From positions 1-63,803 of the forward strand of contig DASPNP010000054.1 in assembly GCA_035626475.1 (NCBI GenBank): a stretch of DNA of 63,803 bases. The letters run 5' to 3'. The notes under the pieces were generated by a model. The model worked only from the letters and a program-made list of their open reading frames with translations, was not told the origin of the DNA and did not search any database. Positions 15,710 through 25,998 of this stretch are shown here, piece by piece. The DNA is from DASPKT01 sp035626475. GTDB taxonomy: Bacteria; Pseudomonadota; Alphaproteobacteria; Azospirillales; Azospirillaceae. Each line of letters opens with the position of its first letter. Position 1 is the stretch's first letter. The position numbers and the translations under genes were made by a program.

Positions 15710-16288
15710 ATGATCCGTCGTTCCGCGATCCTCGCCGGCGCGCTCGCCCTGCCGCTGTTCTTGTCCGGCGCCGCCCTGGCGCAGTCGACCGACAGCTCGA
15801 CCACGTCCGGTTCCACCAGCTCGACCGCCTCGACCATGTCCGGCAAGACCGACGCCAAGTCGATGAAGGCGATGGCCGCCGCGAACAGCATGGTCTCGCT
15901 GGAGAGCAGCCAGCTGGCGCTGCAGAAGGCTTCCAACCCGATGGTGAAGCAGTTCGCCCAGCTGGAGGCCGAGGAGCAGAAGAACATGATGGCCGCGATG
16001 AAGGCCATGGGCGACGACGCCATGCCCAAGAGCATCCCGGACGACAAGAAGCAGGCCATGAGTAAGATGCAGTCGGCCAGCGGCGCGGAGTTCGACCGCA
16101 TGTACGTCACCGCCCAGATCCAGGCGCATCAGGAGCTGCTGCAGATGCAGCAGGCGATGCTGGAGAAGGACGACGACAGCCGCGAGGCGGTCATGCCGCT
16201 GCTGGCCGTGCCGGCGATCAAGACGCACATCGCCATGCTGCAGATGATCCAGCAGGACATCGGCGCCGGCACCGCGAGCTCGCGCTAA
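15710..16288 (+). CDS. DUF4142 periplasmic protein
   Basis: 192 residues. A signal peptide (MIRRSAILAGALALPLFLSG, cleavage after ALAQ) is followed by a Ser/Thr-rich linker and a DUF4142 ferritin-like helical domain (about 50-185), rich in Met and Gln with EEQKNMMAAMKAMG and AHQELLQMQQAMLEKDDD. DUF4142 proteins are exported, often induced by osmotic or general stress; their biochemical role is unknown. The gene is monocistronic, ending at a strong GC hairpin. Confidence 0.88.
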   Translation: MIRRSAILAGALALPLFLSGAALAQSTDSSTTSGSTSSTASTMSGKTDAKSMKAMAAANSMVSLESSQLALQKASNPMVKQFAQLEAEEQKNMMAAMKAMGDDAMPKSIPDDKKQAMSKMQSASGAEFDRMYVTAQIQAHQELLQMQQAMLEKDDDSREAVMPLLAVPAIKTHIAMLQMIQQDIGAGTASSR

Positions 16289-16299
16289 GGCGTGGAGCC

Positions 16300-16331
16300 G
16301 ACCGCCCGGGGTTCATCCGCCCCGGGCGGTC
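16300..16331. terminator. Bidirectional terminator-like hairpin
   Basis: A perfect 12-bp stem, GACCGCCCGGGG (16300-16311) and CCCCGGGCGGTC (16320-16331), with an 8-base loop, lies between the convergent DUF4142 and TfoX-C genes. It has no T run. Confidence 0.6.
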
Positions 16332-16338
16332 GCGCGTC

Positions 16339-16626
16339 TCATCGTGGGGCGCTCCCGACCTCGGCCAGCAGCCGCGCCTTGGTCTCGGGATCGACATGGG
16401 TCCAGTGGATGCCCGCCAGCGCGCCGTGCAGCGCCCAGAGCGCGTTCAGGCTGGCGCCGCGCGGGTCGCGGTGCCTCAGCCGGCGGTAGGCGCCGGCGGC
16501 ACCGACCGCGCGCAGCTCGCCCACGGTGGAGATCCCGACCTCCTCCAGCCAGGCGGCGGTCTTCGGGCCCAGGCCCTTCAGCACCGTGACGGGCGCATCC
16601 TCCGGATCGTCGGGCCCCCAGCCCAC
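16339..16626 (-). CDS. TfoX C-terminal-domain protein
   Basis: 95 residues from a GTG start with GGAGG upstream. The helix-hairpin-helix-like TfoX_C domain is evident: LKGLGPKTAAWLEEVGISTV, then GELRAVGAAGAYRRLR and ALWALHGALAGIHW. Stand-alone TfoX_C proteins are common in alphaproteobacteria and of unknown role; in enteric bacteria the domain is part of the competence regulator Sxy/TfoX. It is the last gene of the TetR operon, four bases after the MaoC-like gene. Confidence 0.85.
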   Translation of the reverse strand: MGWGPDDPEDAPVTVLKGLGPKTAAWLEEVGISTVGELRAVGAAGAYRRLRHRDPRGASLNALWALHGALAGIHWTHVDPETKARLLAEVGSAPR

Positions 16627-16628
16627 GC

Positions 16629-17000
16629 TCAGGCCTCCATCACGTCGGCCACGTCCTCGACATAGACGAGTGCGCGGCCGCGGGCGACCAGGCGTCCGTC
16701 GGGCGCGTGGCAGACCGTCTCCAGATCGACCAGGTGCTTGTCGGGCCTGAGCCGGGTGATCCCGACCCGGGCGGAGAGCGCCTCGCCGATCCGTGCGTCC
16801 GACAGGTATTCGGTCTCTTGCTTGAGGTAGTTGGTGCCGAGGCCTGGCAGCTTCACACCCAGCAGGTAGGACCAGAGCGCGCCGATCAGCGGCTCCGGCA
16901 CCAGCCCGTCCGCCACCGGCGCGCCGCCCAGGGCCAGATAGTCGGCCACGTCCTCGGCCGTGAAGGCGCGGGTGACCGCCGCCGCGTCGCCGACCCTCAT
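16629..17000 (-). CDS. Hot-dog-fold MaoC-like protein with degenerate active site
   Basis: 123 residues with the MaoC/(R)-hydratase hot-dog layout: FTAEDVADYLALGG, the central helix EPLIGALWSYLLGVKLPG, and strands YLKQETEYLSDARIGEAL and VDLETVC. The usual catalytic segment GDxNPxH is replaced by GGAPVADG, so the Asp-His dyad is missing. The neighbouring gene encodes the intact form, so the two may pair as a heterodimeric dehydratase or thioesterase with one active half, as in other split MaoC enzymes. It overlaps the upstream gene by four bases. Confidence 0.75.
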   Translation of the reverse strand: MRVGDAAAVTRAFTAEDVADYLALGGAPVADGLVPEPLIGALWSYLLGVKLPGLGTNYLKQETEYLSDARIGEALSARVGITRLRPDKHLVDLETVCHAPDGRLVARGRALVYVEDVADVMEA

Positions 17001-17377
17001 GCCGCGACCTCCAGCTCGCAGGTGCCCTCGCAGGTGACGGTGCCGTCCTCGACCCGGCTGGCCCTCAGCGCCACCGTCGCGCGTCCGTCGGCGCGGCTCG
17101 TGACCTCGGCCTCGAAGCGCATGGGCTCGCCGGCATAGGTGGGGGCGGGGAAGCGCACCTGCTGGCCCACCTGCCGCCCGCCCGGCACCAGCCGCCCGGT
17201 CAGACCGCGCAGGATGGAATAGAGGAACACGCCGTGCGCCACCGTCCGGCCGAAGCGGGTGCGGGCGCTGAACGCCGGGTCGACATGGATCGGGTTGTCG
17301 TCGCCCGACAGGCGGGCGAAACGGTCGAACTCCTCCTGGGTCAGGGTCCGCTCGACCGACAGGCGCTCAGGACTCAT
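16997..17377 (-). CDS. MaoC-like dehydratase with intact active site
   Basis: 126 residues, hot-dog fold. Catalytic Asp and His are present in RLSGDDNPIHVDPAFS, and the hydratase-2 core follows (RFGRTVAHGVFLYSIL). Such enzymes add water to or remove water from acyl-CoA substrates. The ATG overlaps the stop of the acyl-CoA synthetase gene (ATGA). The operon order synthetase-MaoC-MaoC suggests activation of an acid to its CoA ester, then hydration of an enoyl-CoA intermediate. Confidence 0.85.
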   Translation of the reverse strand: MSPERLSVERTLTQEEFDRFARLSGDDNPIHVDPAFSARTRFGRTVAHGVFLYSILRGLTGRLVPGGRQVGQQVRFPAPTYAGEPMRFEAEVTSRADGRATVALRASRVEDGTVTCEGTCELEVAA

Positions 17378-18882
17378 GGAACGGTGTCCTCGATCGGCAG
17401 CTTGGGCTTCTGCACCTTGCCCGAGGCGGTGCGGGGAAAGTCGGCGACAGCGACGAAGCGCCGGGGCACCTTGTAGGCGGCCAGGTGCCGGCGGCAGAAG
17501 GCGGCGAGTTCGGCCTCTTCGGGCAGCGCATGGCCCGGGCGGGGCAGGATGAAGGCGCGGCCGACCTCGCCCCACTTGGCGTCGGGCACACCGACCACGG
17601 CCGCCTCCAGCACGTCGGGATGCCGGCTCAGCACATTCTCGACCTCGGCCGGATAGACGTTCTCGCCGCCGGAGATGAACATCTCCTTCAGCCGGCCGAC
17701 GATGTAGAAATAGCCCTCATTGTCCTGCCGGGCGAGGTCGCCGGTGCGCAGCCAACCGCCCGGGGCGTAGGCGGCGGCCGTCGCGTCCGGCCGGTTCCAG
17801 TAGCCCGGCGTCAGGCCCGGCCCGGCGATCCACAGCTCGCCCGTCTCCCCCGGCGGCACGTCGCGGCCTTCCGCATCGACGATGCGCACCTGGGTCAGCA
17901 GCTGCGGCTTGCCGACCGAGCCGATCTTGGCGGCGGCGTGCTCCGCATCCACCAGGAAGACGGTCGGGCCGGTCTCGGTCATGCCCATGCCGTTGCACAC
18001 GCGGGCGCCGCGCGCGGCGAAGCGCTCCACCAGCGCGTCGGGCAGCGGCGCCCCGCCGCAGCCCCAGCTGCGCAGGCGGGAGAGGTCCACCTCGTCGAAC
18101 CGCGGATGCAGGCTCAGCAGCTGGTAGACCGCCGGCACGCCGAAGAAGGTGTCGAGCTCGCCGCCCGCCAGCAGCCCGATCATCACATCGGCGTCGAAGC
18201 CGGGCAGCACCAGTACCGTGCCGCCGGCCATCAATGTGGGCACGGTGTGCAGATTGATGCCGGCGGTGTGGAACAGCGGCAGGAAGCAGAGCGTGCGGTC
18301 GTCGCTCCTTATGTCCACGGCCTGCCCGATATTCACGTAATTCACCAGCGCCATGGCGTAGGTGTAGATCACGCCCTTGGGCACGCCCGTCGTGCCGGAG
18401 GTGTAGAGCAGGTACCAGACCTCGTCCGCCGGCCAGCGCTCCCGGCCGGGATGCGGGGCGGCGGCATCCAGCCGCGCCTCGTAGTCGCCGTCCAGCGCCA
18501 GCAGCGCCATGCCCGTGCCGTCGGCGGCGGCGAGGCCGGCAGCCGAATCCTCCGCGCCATAGGCCAGCAGGGCGGGCGTGCTGTCGGCCAGCGGCTGGCG
18601 CAGCTCCGCCGCCGGCATGCGCCAGTTCAGCGGCACCAGGATGGCGCCCAGCTTGGCGCAGGCGAACAGCAGCTCGAAAAAGGCGATGCGGTTGCGGCAG
18701 AGCACAGCCACCCGGTCGCCCGGGCCGATGCCGACGCCGGCCAGCACCGAGGCGCAGCGGGCGGCGCGCCCGTCCAGCTCCCGGTAGGTGACGCGGCGGC
18801 CGGTCGACAGCTCGCGCATGGCGACGGCGTCGGGCTTCAGCGCCGCGCGCTTGGCGGTGATGTCGAACATCTCCCGGACCAT
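17374..18882 (-). CDS. Class I AMP-forming acyl-CoA synthetase
   Basis: 502 residues of the ANL superfamily. The P-loop-like motif YLLYTSGTTGVPKG, the adenylate motif GMGMTETGP, the hinge region GRLKEMFISGGENVYPAEVE and the catalytic Lys near the C-terminus (RTASGKVQKPKL) are all present. It activates a carboxylic acid with ATP and CoA. The broad set of relatives includes medium- and long-chain fatty acid, cyclohexanecarboxylate and aromatic acid ligases; the exact acid is unknown. It follows the TetR gene by three bases, so the two are cotranscribed. Confidence 0.9.
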   Translation of the reverse strand: MVREMFDITAKRAALKPDAVAMRELSTGRRVTYRELDGRAARCASVLAGVGIGPGDRVAVLCRNRIAFFELLFACAKLGAILVPLNWRMPAAELRQPLADSTPALLAYGAEDSAAGLAAADGTGMALLALDGDYEARLDAAAPHPGRERWPADEVWYLLYTSGTTGVPKGVIYTYAMALVNYVNIGQAVDIRSDDRTLCFLPLFHTAGINLHTVPTLMAGGTVLVLPGFDADVMIGLLAGGELDTFFGVPAVYQLLSLHPRFDEVDLSRLRSWGCGGAPLPDALVERFAARGARVCNGMGMTETGPTVFLVDAEHAAAKIGSVGKPQLLTQVRIVDAEGRDVPPGETGELWIAGPGLTPGYWNRPDATAAAYAPGGWLRTGDLARQDNEGYFYIVGRLKEMFISGGENVYPAEVENVLSRHPDVLEAAVVGVPDAKWGEVGRAFILPRPGHALPEEAELAAFCRRHLAAYKVPRRFVAVADFPRTASGKVQKPKLPIEDTVP

Positions 18883-18885
18883 GGC

Positions 18886-19521
18886 CTATCCCCTAGCGGC
18901 GCCGTCGACGGACAGGCCGCGCGCGATCAGGTCGGCGGCGGTGGCGGCGACCTCGGCCGGCGGCCGGTCCTCGGCCCAGATGGAATAGCGCATGCCCAGG
19001 AACACGCTCATCCCGATCAGCGCCCAGGCGCGGCACTCGTCGTCGCCCGGCCGGATCTCGCCCCGCGAGACCGAGGCCGCCAGATTCTCCCGGTAGGCCG
19101 CGGCGAAGCTGTCGTAATAGGCGCGGTAGGCGTCCTCGGCGACGAACTGCGCCTCCATGACGATGCGGTACAGATCCTTGTGGTCGCGCACGAATTCCAG
19201 GAACGCCTCGATGCCCACGCGCTCGGCGGCGATGCGGTCGGGGGCCTGCACCACGCGCTCGGCGATCCAGCGGCGGGTCAGCCGGCCCATATCCTCGACC
19301 AGCGCCCGGAACACCTGCTCCTTGCTGTCGAAGTAGGTGTAGAAGGTGCCCAGCGCCGCGCCCGCCCGCTGGGTGATGCCGCTGATGGCGGCGTCGTGGT
19401 AGCCGCGCTCCCCGAACTCCGCCGCCGCCGCGTCCAGCAGCTTGCGCAGGGTGCGCTTGCCGCGCTCGGTCCGGGGCTCCTTGGTCAGGCCGAGCCCGGC
19501 CGTCTCCGCCGCGTCCACCAC
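18886..19521 (-). CDS. TetR family regulator of the acyl-CoA operon
   Basis: 211 residues from a GTG preceded by GGGGAGG at ideal distance; a longer ATG-started form (19542) lacks such a site. The HTH lies at residues 20-65 (FGERGYHDAAISGITQRAGA, then ALGTFYTYFDSKEQVF). The C-terminal domain is of the size that binds acyl-CoA-like ligands. It heads the leftward synthetase/MaoC operon and is divergent from the hydrolase-TonB-MFS operon, with a palindrome between, so it probably represses both until the substrate or its CoA ester appears. Confidence 0.88.
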   Translation of the reverse strand: MVDAAETAGLGLTKEPRTERGKRTLRKLLDAAAAEFGERGYHDAAISGITQRAGAALGTFYTYFDSKEQVFRALVEDMGRLTRRWIAERVVQAPDRIAAERVGIEAFLEFVRDHKDLYRIVMEAQFVAEDAYRAYYDSFAAAYRENLAASVSRGEIRPGDDECRAWALIGMSVFLGMRYSIWAEDRPPAEVAATAADLIARGLSVDGAARG

Positions 19522-19549
19522 GCCGCACCTCCCCTGAAACATTCGTTAC

Positions 19550-19571
19550 AACCTGAATATTGACTCAGGTT
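19550..19571. promoter_or_regulatory. TetR operator candidate in the divergent promoter
   Basis: AACCTGA (19550-19556) and TCAGGTT (19565-19571) form a perfect 7-bp inverted repeat with an 8-base spacer, in the AT-richest part of the intergenic gap. Geometry and position suit the adjacent TetR dimer and would give control of both operons. Confidence 0.65.
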
Positions 19572-19675
19572 TCATTTTGCCGCAAGCATTGCCCCAAGCC
19601 GTTTGCGCACCTGCCTTTTAGGTAAGCCGAAAGATATATCAGCGGGCGCGGCGGTTACAGGGGGTTAGCGGCGGC

Positions 19676-20565
19676 ATGCCGGAAATCACGACCAGCGATG
19701 GCGTACGCCTGTCGTACGAGGAGGCGGGGCAGGGGCGCGCCCTGCTGCTGGTCCATGGCTGGTCCGCCCATGCCGGCTTCTTCGCCCCCCAGATCGACGA
19801 GCTTTCGAAAAGCTTCCGCGTCATCGCCCCCGACCTGCGCGGCCACCGCCACTCGCCGGCGCCGCCGCTGGAGGCGACGGTGGAGCGGCTGGCGCTCGAC
19901 ATCGCCGACCTGCTGGCGGCGCTGGATCTGCGCGATGTGGTGGCGGTCGGCTGGTCGCTGGGCGCCATGGTGCTGTGGCGGGCGCTGCTGGACGGCGCCG
20001 CCGAGCGCATCGCCGGGATGGTCGTGGTCGACATGACGCCCCGGGTGCCGGGTGCCGAGGACTGGCAGCTGGGCATGCTGGGCGGCTACGAGGCGGAGGA
20101 GACCCCGGCCCTGACCCTGTCCATGCGGCAGGATTGGCCGGCCTACACCCGCCGCATCGTCCGCCGCCTGTTCGCCGCCGACCGGCCGCCGGACACCGGC
20201 CTGGCCGATTGGGCCGAGGCGGAGATCGCGCGCAACGATCCCGCCTGGATGGCCGGGCTCTGGCAGTCGCTCGCCGGCCAGGATTTCCGGGCCGCGCTTT
20301 CCGGCATTCCGACCCCCACGCTGGTGGTCCATGGCGGGCGCAGCCAGCTGTACGGGGCGGGCACCGCCGCCTACCTGGAGACCACGCTGCCCGACGCCAG
20401 GCGCGTGGCCTTCGACCGCTCGGGCCATACGCCGCACCTGGAGGAGCCCGAGCTCTTCAACCGCATCATCGAGGAATTCGCCGCGGGGCTCCCCACAGGG
20501 CCCACGAACGGCATCGCGCACCGGACCGGTCTGACCGGCGCGCCCAACCGAAGGGAGACCCGTCC

Positions 20566-20569
<4 letters not shown>
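19676..20569 (+). CDS. Alpha/beta-hydrolase
   Basis: 297 residues of the alpha/beta-hydrolase fold. The oxyanion HG motif is in LLVHGWSAHAGFF, the nucleophile elbow is GWSLGA (Ser94), and the catalytic His lies in DRSGHTPHLEEPE near the C-terminus. There is no signal peptide, so it acts in the cytoplasm, probably on an ester or ring-cleavage product. Its stop overlaps the ATG of the TonB receptor gene, so the two are coupled. With the divergent acyl-CoA synthetase it suggests import of an ester, hydrolysis and CoA activation. Confidence 0.85.
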
Positions 20570-22782
<2,213 letters not shown>

Positions 22783-22840
22783 CGACGGTTGTGCCTATAT
22801 AGGTTGACCCGGCCCGGGCGCTTGCCCCAGGCTGGGTCCC

Positions 22841-22889
22841 GGCCGGGGTGCCCCCCTCCACCTCCCCCGGAGGAGGGGGCGCCCCGGCC
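22841..22889. terminator. Strong GC hairpin between the TonB receptor and MFS genes
   Basis: The arms GGCCGGGGTGCCCCCCTCC (22841-22859) and GGAGGAGGGGGCGCCCCGGC (22869-22888, pairing also including C22889) leave a 9-base loop; two bases are bulged. It has no T tract. It may protect the receptor mRNA or attenuate transcription into the transporter gene. Confidence 0.5.
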
Positions 22890-22932
22890 ACTCTTGCGTG
22901 CGCATAACGAAGAACAGGGAACGGGAGGACCG

Positions 22933-24234
22933 ATGGCCGAGCTGCATGCCCCATCCGCCGCGGCGGGGGCGCAGACCAATAGCGACGAGAGCGCCGCCTA
23001 CCGCGCCTATGTCCTGTTCATCCTGATCCTGGTCTACACCTTCAACTTCATCGACCGGCAGATCATCAGCGTCCTGGCCGTGCCCATCAAGGCGGAGCTG
23101 GGCCTGAGCGACGGCCAGCTGGGCCTGGTCAGCGGCGTCGCCTTCGCGCTGTTCTACACGGCCATGGGCATCCCCATCGCCCGGCTCGCCGACCGCAGGA
23201 ACCGCGTCTGGATCATCGGCATCTCGCTGGCGGTGTGGAGCGGCTTCACCGCGCTGTGCGGCTACGCCCATTCCTTCTGGCAGCTGTTCCTCTACCGGCT
23301 GGGCGTCGGCGTCGGCGAGGCGGGCGGCGTCGCCCCGTCCTACTCGCTGGTCACCGACTATTTCCCGCCGCATCAGCGCGCCAAGGCGCTCGGCATCTAC
23401 TCCTTCGGCATTCCCATCGGCTCGGCGCTGGGCATCTTCTTCGGCGGCTACATCGCCCAGGAGTTCAGCTGGCGCGCCGCCTTCATCGCCTGCGGCGTGG
23501 CCGGGCTGGTGCTGATGCCGCTGTTCGTGCTGACGCTTAAGGAACCGGCGCGCGGCCGCTTCGACCCGCCGACGGCGAAGGTGGCGCAGCCCAGCTTCGG
23601 CGAGGTGCTGCGCACGCTGGCCGCCAAGCCGGCCTTCTGGTACCTGGCCTTCGGCGCCGCCTGCTCCTCGATCATGGGCTACGGCCTGTTCTTCTGGCTG
23701 CCCAGCTTCTTCGTGCGCAGCCACGGGCTGACGCTGGTGGAGATGGCGCAGTATTTCGGCACCATCGTGCTGATCGGCGGCATGGCCGGCATCTTCCTGG
23801 GCGGCTATCTCGGCGACCGGCTGGGCAAGGGCAGCAAGGCGGCCTACGCGCTGGTGCCGGCGACGGCCTTCATCCTGGCGGCGCCGCTCTTCGCCATCGG
23901 CATCTCCGTGCCGTCGCTGACCCTGGCCTTCTTCCTGTTCCTGGTGCCGAACGCGCTGGCGCTGGTGTGGCTGGGTCCGGTCGTCTCGGCCGTGCAGCAT
24001 CTGGTGGCGCCGTCGATGCGCGCCACCGCCTCGGCCGTGTTCCTGTTCATCAACAACCTGATCGGCATCGGCTTCGGCAACTGGTTCCTGGGCTGGATGA
24101 GCGACGCCTACAAGACCGCCTACGGCGCCGACTCGCTGCGCTACTCGTTCCTCACGGGCCTCGGCTTCTACGTGCTGGCCGCGATCCTGATGTACCTGGC
24201 CTCCCGCCGGCTGGAGCGCGACTGGCACCGGTGA
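22933..24234 (+). CDS. Spinster-type MFS transporter
   Basis: 433 residues with twelve predicted membrane helices. The first helix YVLFILILVYTFNFIDRQII is typical of the Spinster/hexuronate-like MFS branch. The loop 2-3 motif ARLADRRNRVWII and the helix-5 segment GVGVGEAGGVAPSYSLVTDY are present. It should move the compound admitted by the TonB receptor across the inner membrane. GGGAGGACCG precedes the ATG. It is the third gene of the rightward operon and is followed by a REP-type repeat. Confidence 0.9.
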   Translation: MAELHAPSAAAGAQTNSDESAAYRAYVLFILILVYTFNFIDRQIISVLAVPIKAELGLSDGQLGLVSGVAFALFYTAMGIPIARLADRRNRVWIIGISLAVWSGFTALCGYAHSFWQLFLYRLGVGVGEAGGVAPSYSLVTDYFPPHQRAKALGIYSFGIPIGSALGIFFGGYIAQEFSWRAAFIACGVAGLVLMPLFVLTLKEPARGRFDPPTAKVAQPSFGEVLRTLAAKPAFWYLAFGAACSSIMGYGLFFWLPSFFVRSHGLTLVEMAQYFGTIVLIGGMAGIFLGGYLGDRLGKGSKAAYALVPATAFILAAPLFAIGISVPSLTLAFFLFLVPNALALVWLGPVVSAVQHLVAPSMRATASAVFLFINNLIGIGFGNWFLGWMSDAYKTAYGADSLRYSFLTGLGFYVLAAILMYLASRRLERDWHR

Positions 24235-24260
24235 GGCTCATGCCGCCGGTTCGGTGAGGA

Positions 24261-24402
24261 GAGGCTGAACCGTCCTGCGTCCTTCGACAGGCTCAGGATG
24301 AGGCAAGGGGGAAGCCAGGCACACCTGGTTTCCCCCGCGCGAGCTTGGCCGGAAGGAGCACAGTCCTCCTCATGCTGAGCTTGTCGAAGCACGCACAGCG
24401 TC
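24261..24402. repeat. REPIN-like dispersed repeat, copy 1
   Basis: Two inverted ends flank about 60 bases: CTTCGACAGGCTCAGGATG near 24282 and CATGCTGAGCTTGTCGAAG ending at 24389, continuing CACGCACAGCG. The inner part (GCCAGGCACACCTGGTTTCC) is also shared with the element at 36674-36803. It lies between the convergent MFS and spoVR genes. Confidence 0.8.
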
Positions 24403-24444
24403 ACCGCTGCCCGGGCGGCCGCCCGCGCCGCCCGCCTTCACGCC

Positions 24445-25998
24445 TCACACCCCGATGATCGAGCGCGGCCCGACGACGTGCTTCTTCAGCCGGCCGCCGG
24501 TCTCCTTGTCGATCTCCTCCAGCACCACCTCGTAGCCCCAGAGGTCGGCGAGGTGCTGCAGTACGGCGCGGGTGTCGCTCTCCTCCAGCAGGATGCCGTC
24601 GCGGGCCCGGTACTCCAGCATCAGCTTGCGGTCGCCGCTCATGTCGACGTCGACGACTTGGATGTCCGGATGCAGCTCGGCCACGTCGTACTGGCGGGCG
24701 AGGTGGCGGCGGACGTCGCGGTAGCCGCGCTCGTCATGGATGCTGGCGACCTGCAGCTCCGGCCGCGAGGCGTCGTCATGGACGCGGAAGATCTTGAACT
24801 TGCGGATCAGCGCCGGGCTCAGGCACTGCAGGATGAAGCTCTCGTCGCGGTAGTTGGCCCAGGCGTCGCGCAGCACGTTCATCGGGTCCCTGCTGCCGGC
24901 GATGTCCGGGAACCAGATGCGGTCCTCCTCGGTCGGCTCCATCGAGATGCGCTCCAGATCCTGCATCATCGCGAAGCCCAGCGCGTAGGGGTTGAAGCCC
25001 CCGAAGCGCGGGTCGTCGAACTCCGGCTGCATGATGACGCTGGTATGGGAGTGCAGGAACTCCATCCAGGAGCCGTCGGTCAGCTTGCCCGTCTCGTGCA
25101 GCCGGCTCATGATCTTGTAGTGGACGTAGGTGGCGCAGCCCTCGTTCATGACCTTGGTCTGGCGCTGCGGATAGAAATACTGCGCGACGTTGCGGACGAT
25201 GCGCAGGATCTCGCACTGCCAGCCCTCCAGGCGTGGCGCCGATTTCTCCAGGAAGTACAGGATGTTCTCCTGCGGCAGCCCCAGCAGCGCCCGCCGGCGC
25301 TCGCGGTCGGCCGAGGCCGCGGCGGGCGAGGCCGGCTTGGCGGGCAGGGTGCGCCACAGGTCGTTGTACATGGCCTCGTGGTGCGCCTGGCGCTCGCGCT
25401 CCCGCTTCTGCTCCATCCGCAGGTCGAGCGAACGGCGGCGCGGGGCGGTGAAGACACCGTGGCTCATCAGCGCGTGGGCGGCGTCCAGCACCCGCTCCAC
25501 CCGCGACAGGCCGTAGCGCTCCTCGCACTGGGCGATGTAGCCCTTGGCGAAGTCCAGGTAGTCCAGGATGCCGTCGGCGTCCGTCCACTGCCGGAACAGA
25601 TAGTTGTTCTTGAAGAAGTGGTTATGCCCGAACGCCGCGTGCGCCATCACCAGCGCCTGCATCGTCATGGTGTTCTCTTCCATGATGTAGCTGATGCAGG
25701 GGTTGGAATTGATGACGATCTCGTAGGCCAGGGAGCGGAAGCCCTTGCGGTACATCACCTCTTCCTGGGCGAAGTGCTTCCCGAAGGACCAGTGCTTGTA
25801 GAAGATCGGCATGCCGGTCGAGGCGTAGGCGTCCAGCATCTGCTCGGACGTGATCACCTCGATCTGGTTGGTGTAGACGTCGAGGCCCATCTCCTTCAGG
25901 CCCACGCGCTCGATGGCGTCGTAGGCCTTCCAGAGCTTGTCGTAGTCCCACTCCGCCCCCTCGAACAGGGGCAGCCCCGGATTGACGACGTGGTTCAT
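24445..25998 (-). CDS. spoVR: SpoVR family protein
   Basis: 517 residues, full length for SpoVR/YcgB. Family features include WDYDKLWKAYDAIERVGLKE at the start, the conserved HWSFGKHF and NEGCATYVHYKIM, and the HxH-type segment EFLHSHTSVIMQPEFDD that could bind metal. In Bacillus, SpoVR is needed for spore cortex; in proteobacteria it always travels with the PrkA kinase and YeaH, in a stress/starvation module of unresolved biochemistry. The ATG overlaps the YeaH stop (ATGA), showing coupled translation. Confidence 0.93.
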   Translation of the reverse strand: MNHVVNPGLPLFEGAEWDYDKLWKAYDAIERVGLKEMGLDVYTNQIEVITSEQMLDAYASTGMPIFYKHWSFGKHFAQEEVMYRKGFRSLAYEIVINSNPCISYIMEENTMTMQALVMAHAAFGHNHFFKNNYLFRQWTDADGILDYLDFAKGYIAQCEERYGLSRVERVLDAAHALMSHGVFTAPRRRSLDLRMEQKRERERQAHHEAMYNDLWRTLPAKPASPAAASADRERRRALLGLPQENILYFLEKSAPRLEGWQCEILRIVRNVAQYFYPQRQTKVMNEGCATYVHYKIMSRLHETGKLTDGSWMEFLHSHTSVIMQPEFDDPRFGGFNPYALGFAMMQDLERISMEPTEEDRIWFPDIAGSRDPMNVLRDAWANYRDESFILQCLSPALIRKFKIFRVHDDASRPELQVASIHDERGYRDVRRHLARQYDVAELHPDIQVVDVDMSGDRKLMLEYRARDGILLEESDTRAVLQHLADLWGYEVVLEEIDKETGGRLKKHVVGPRSIIGV

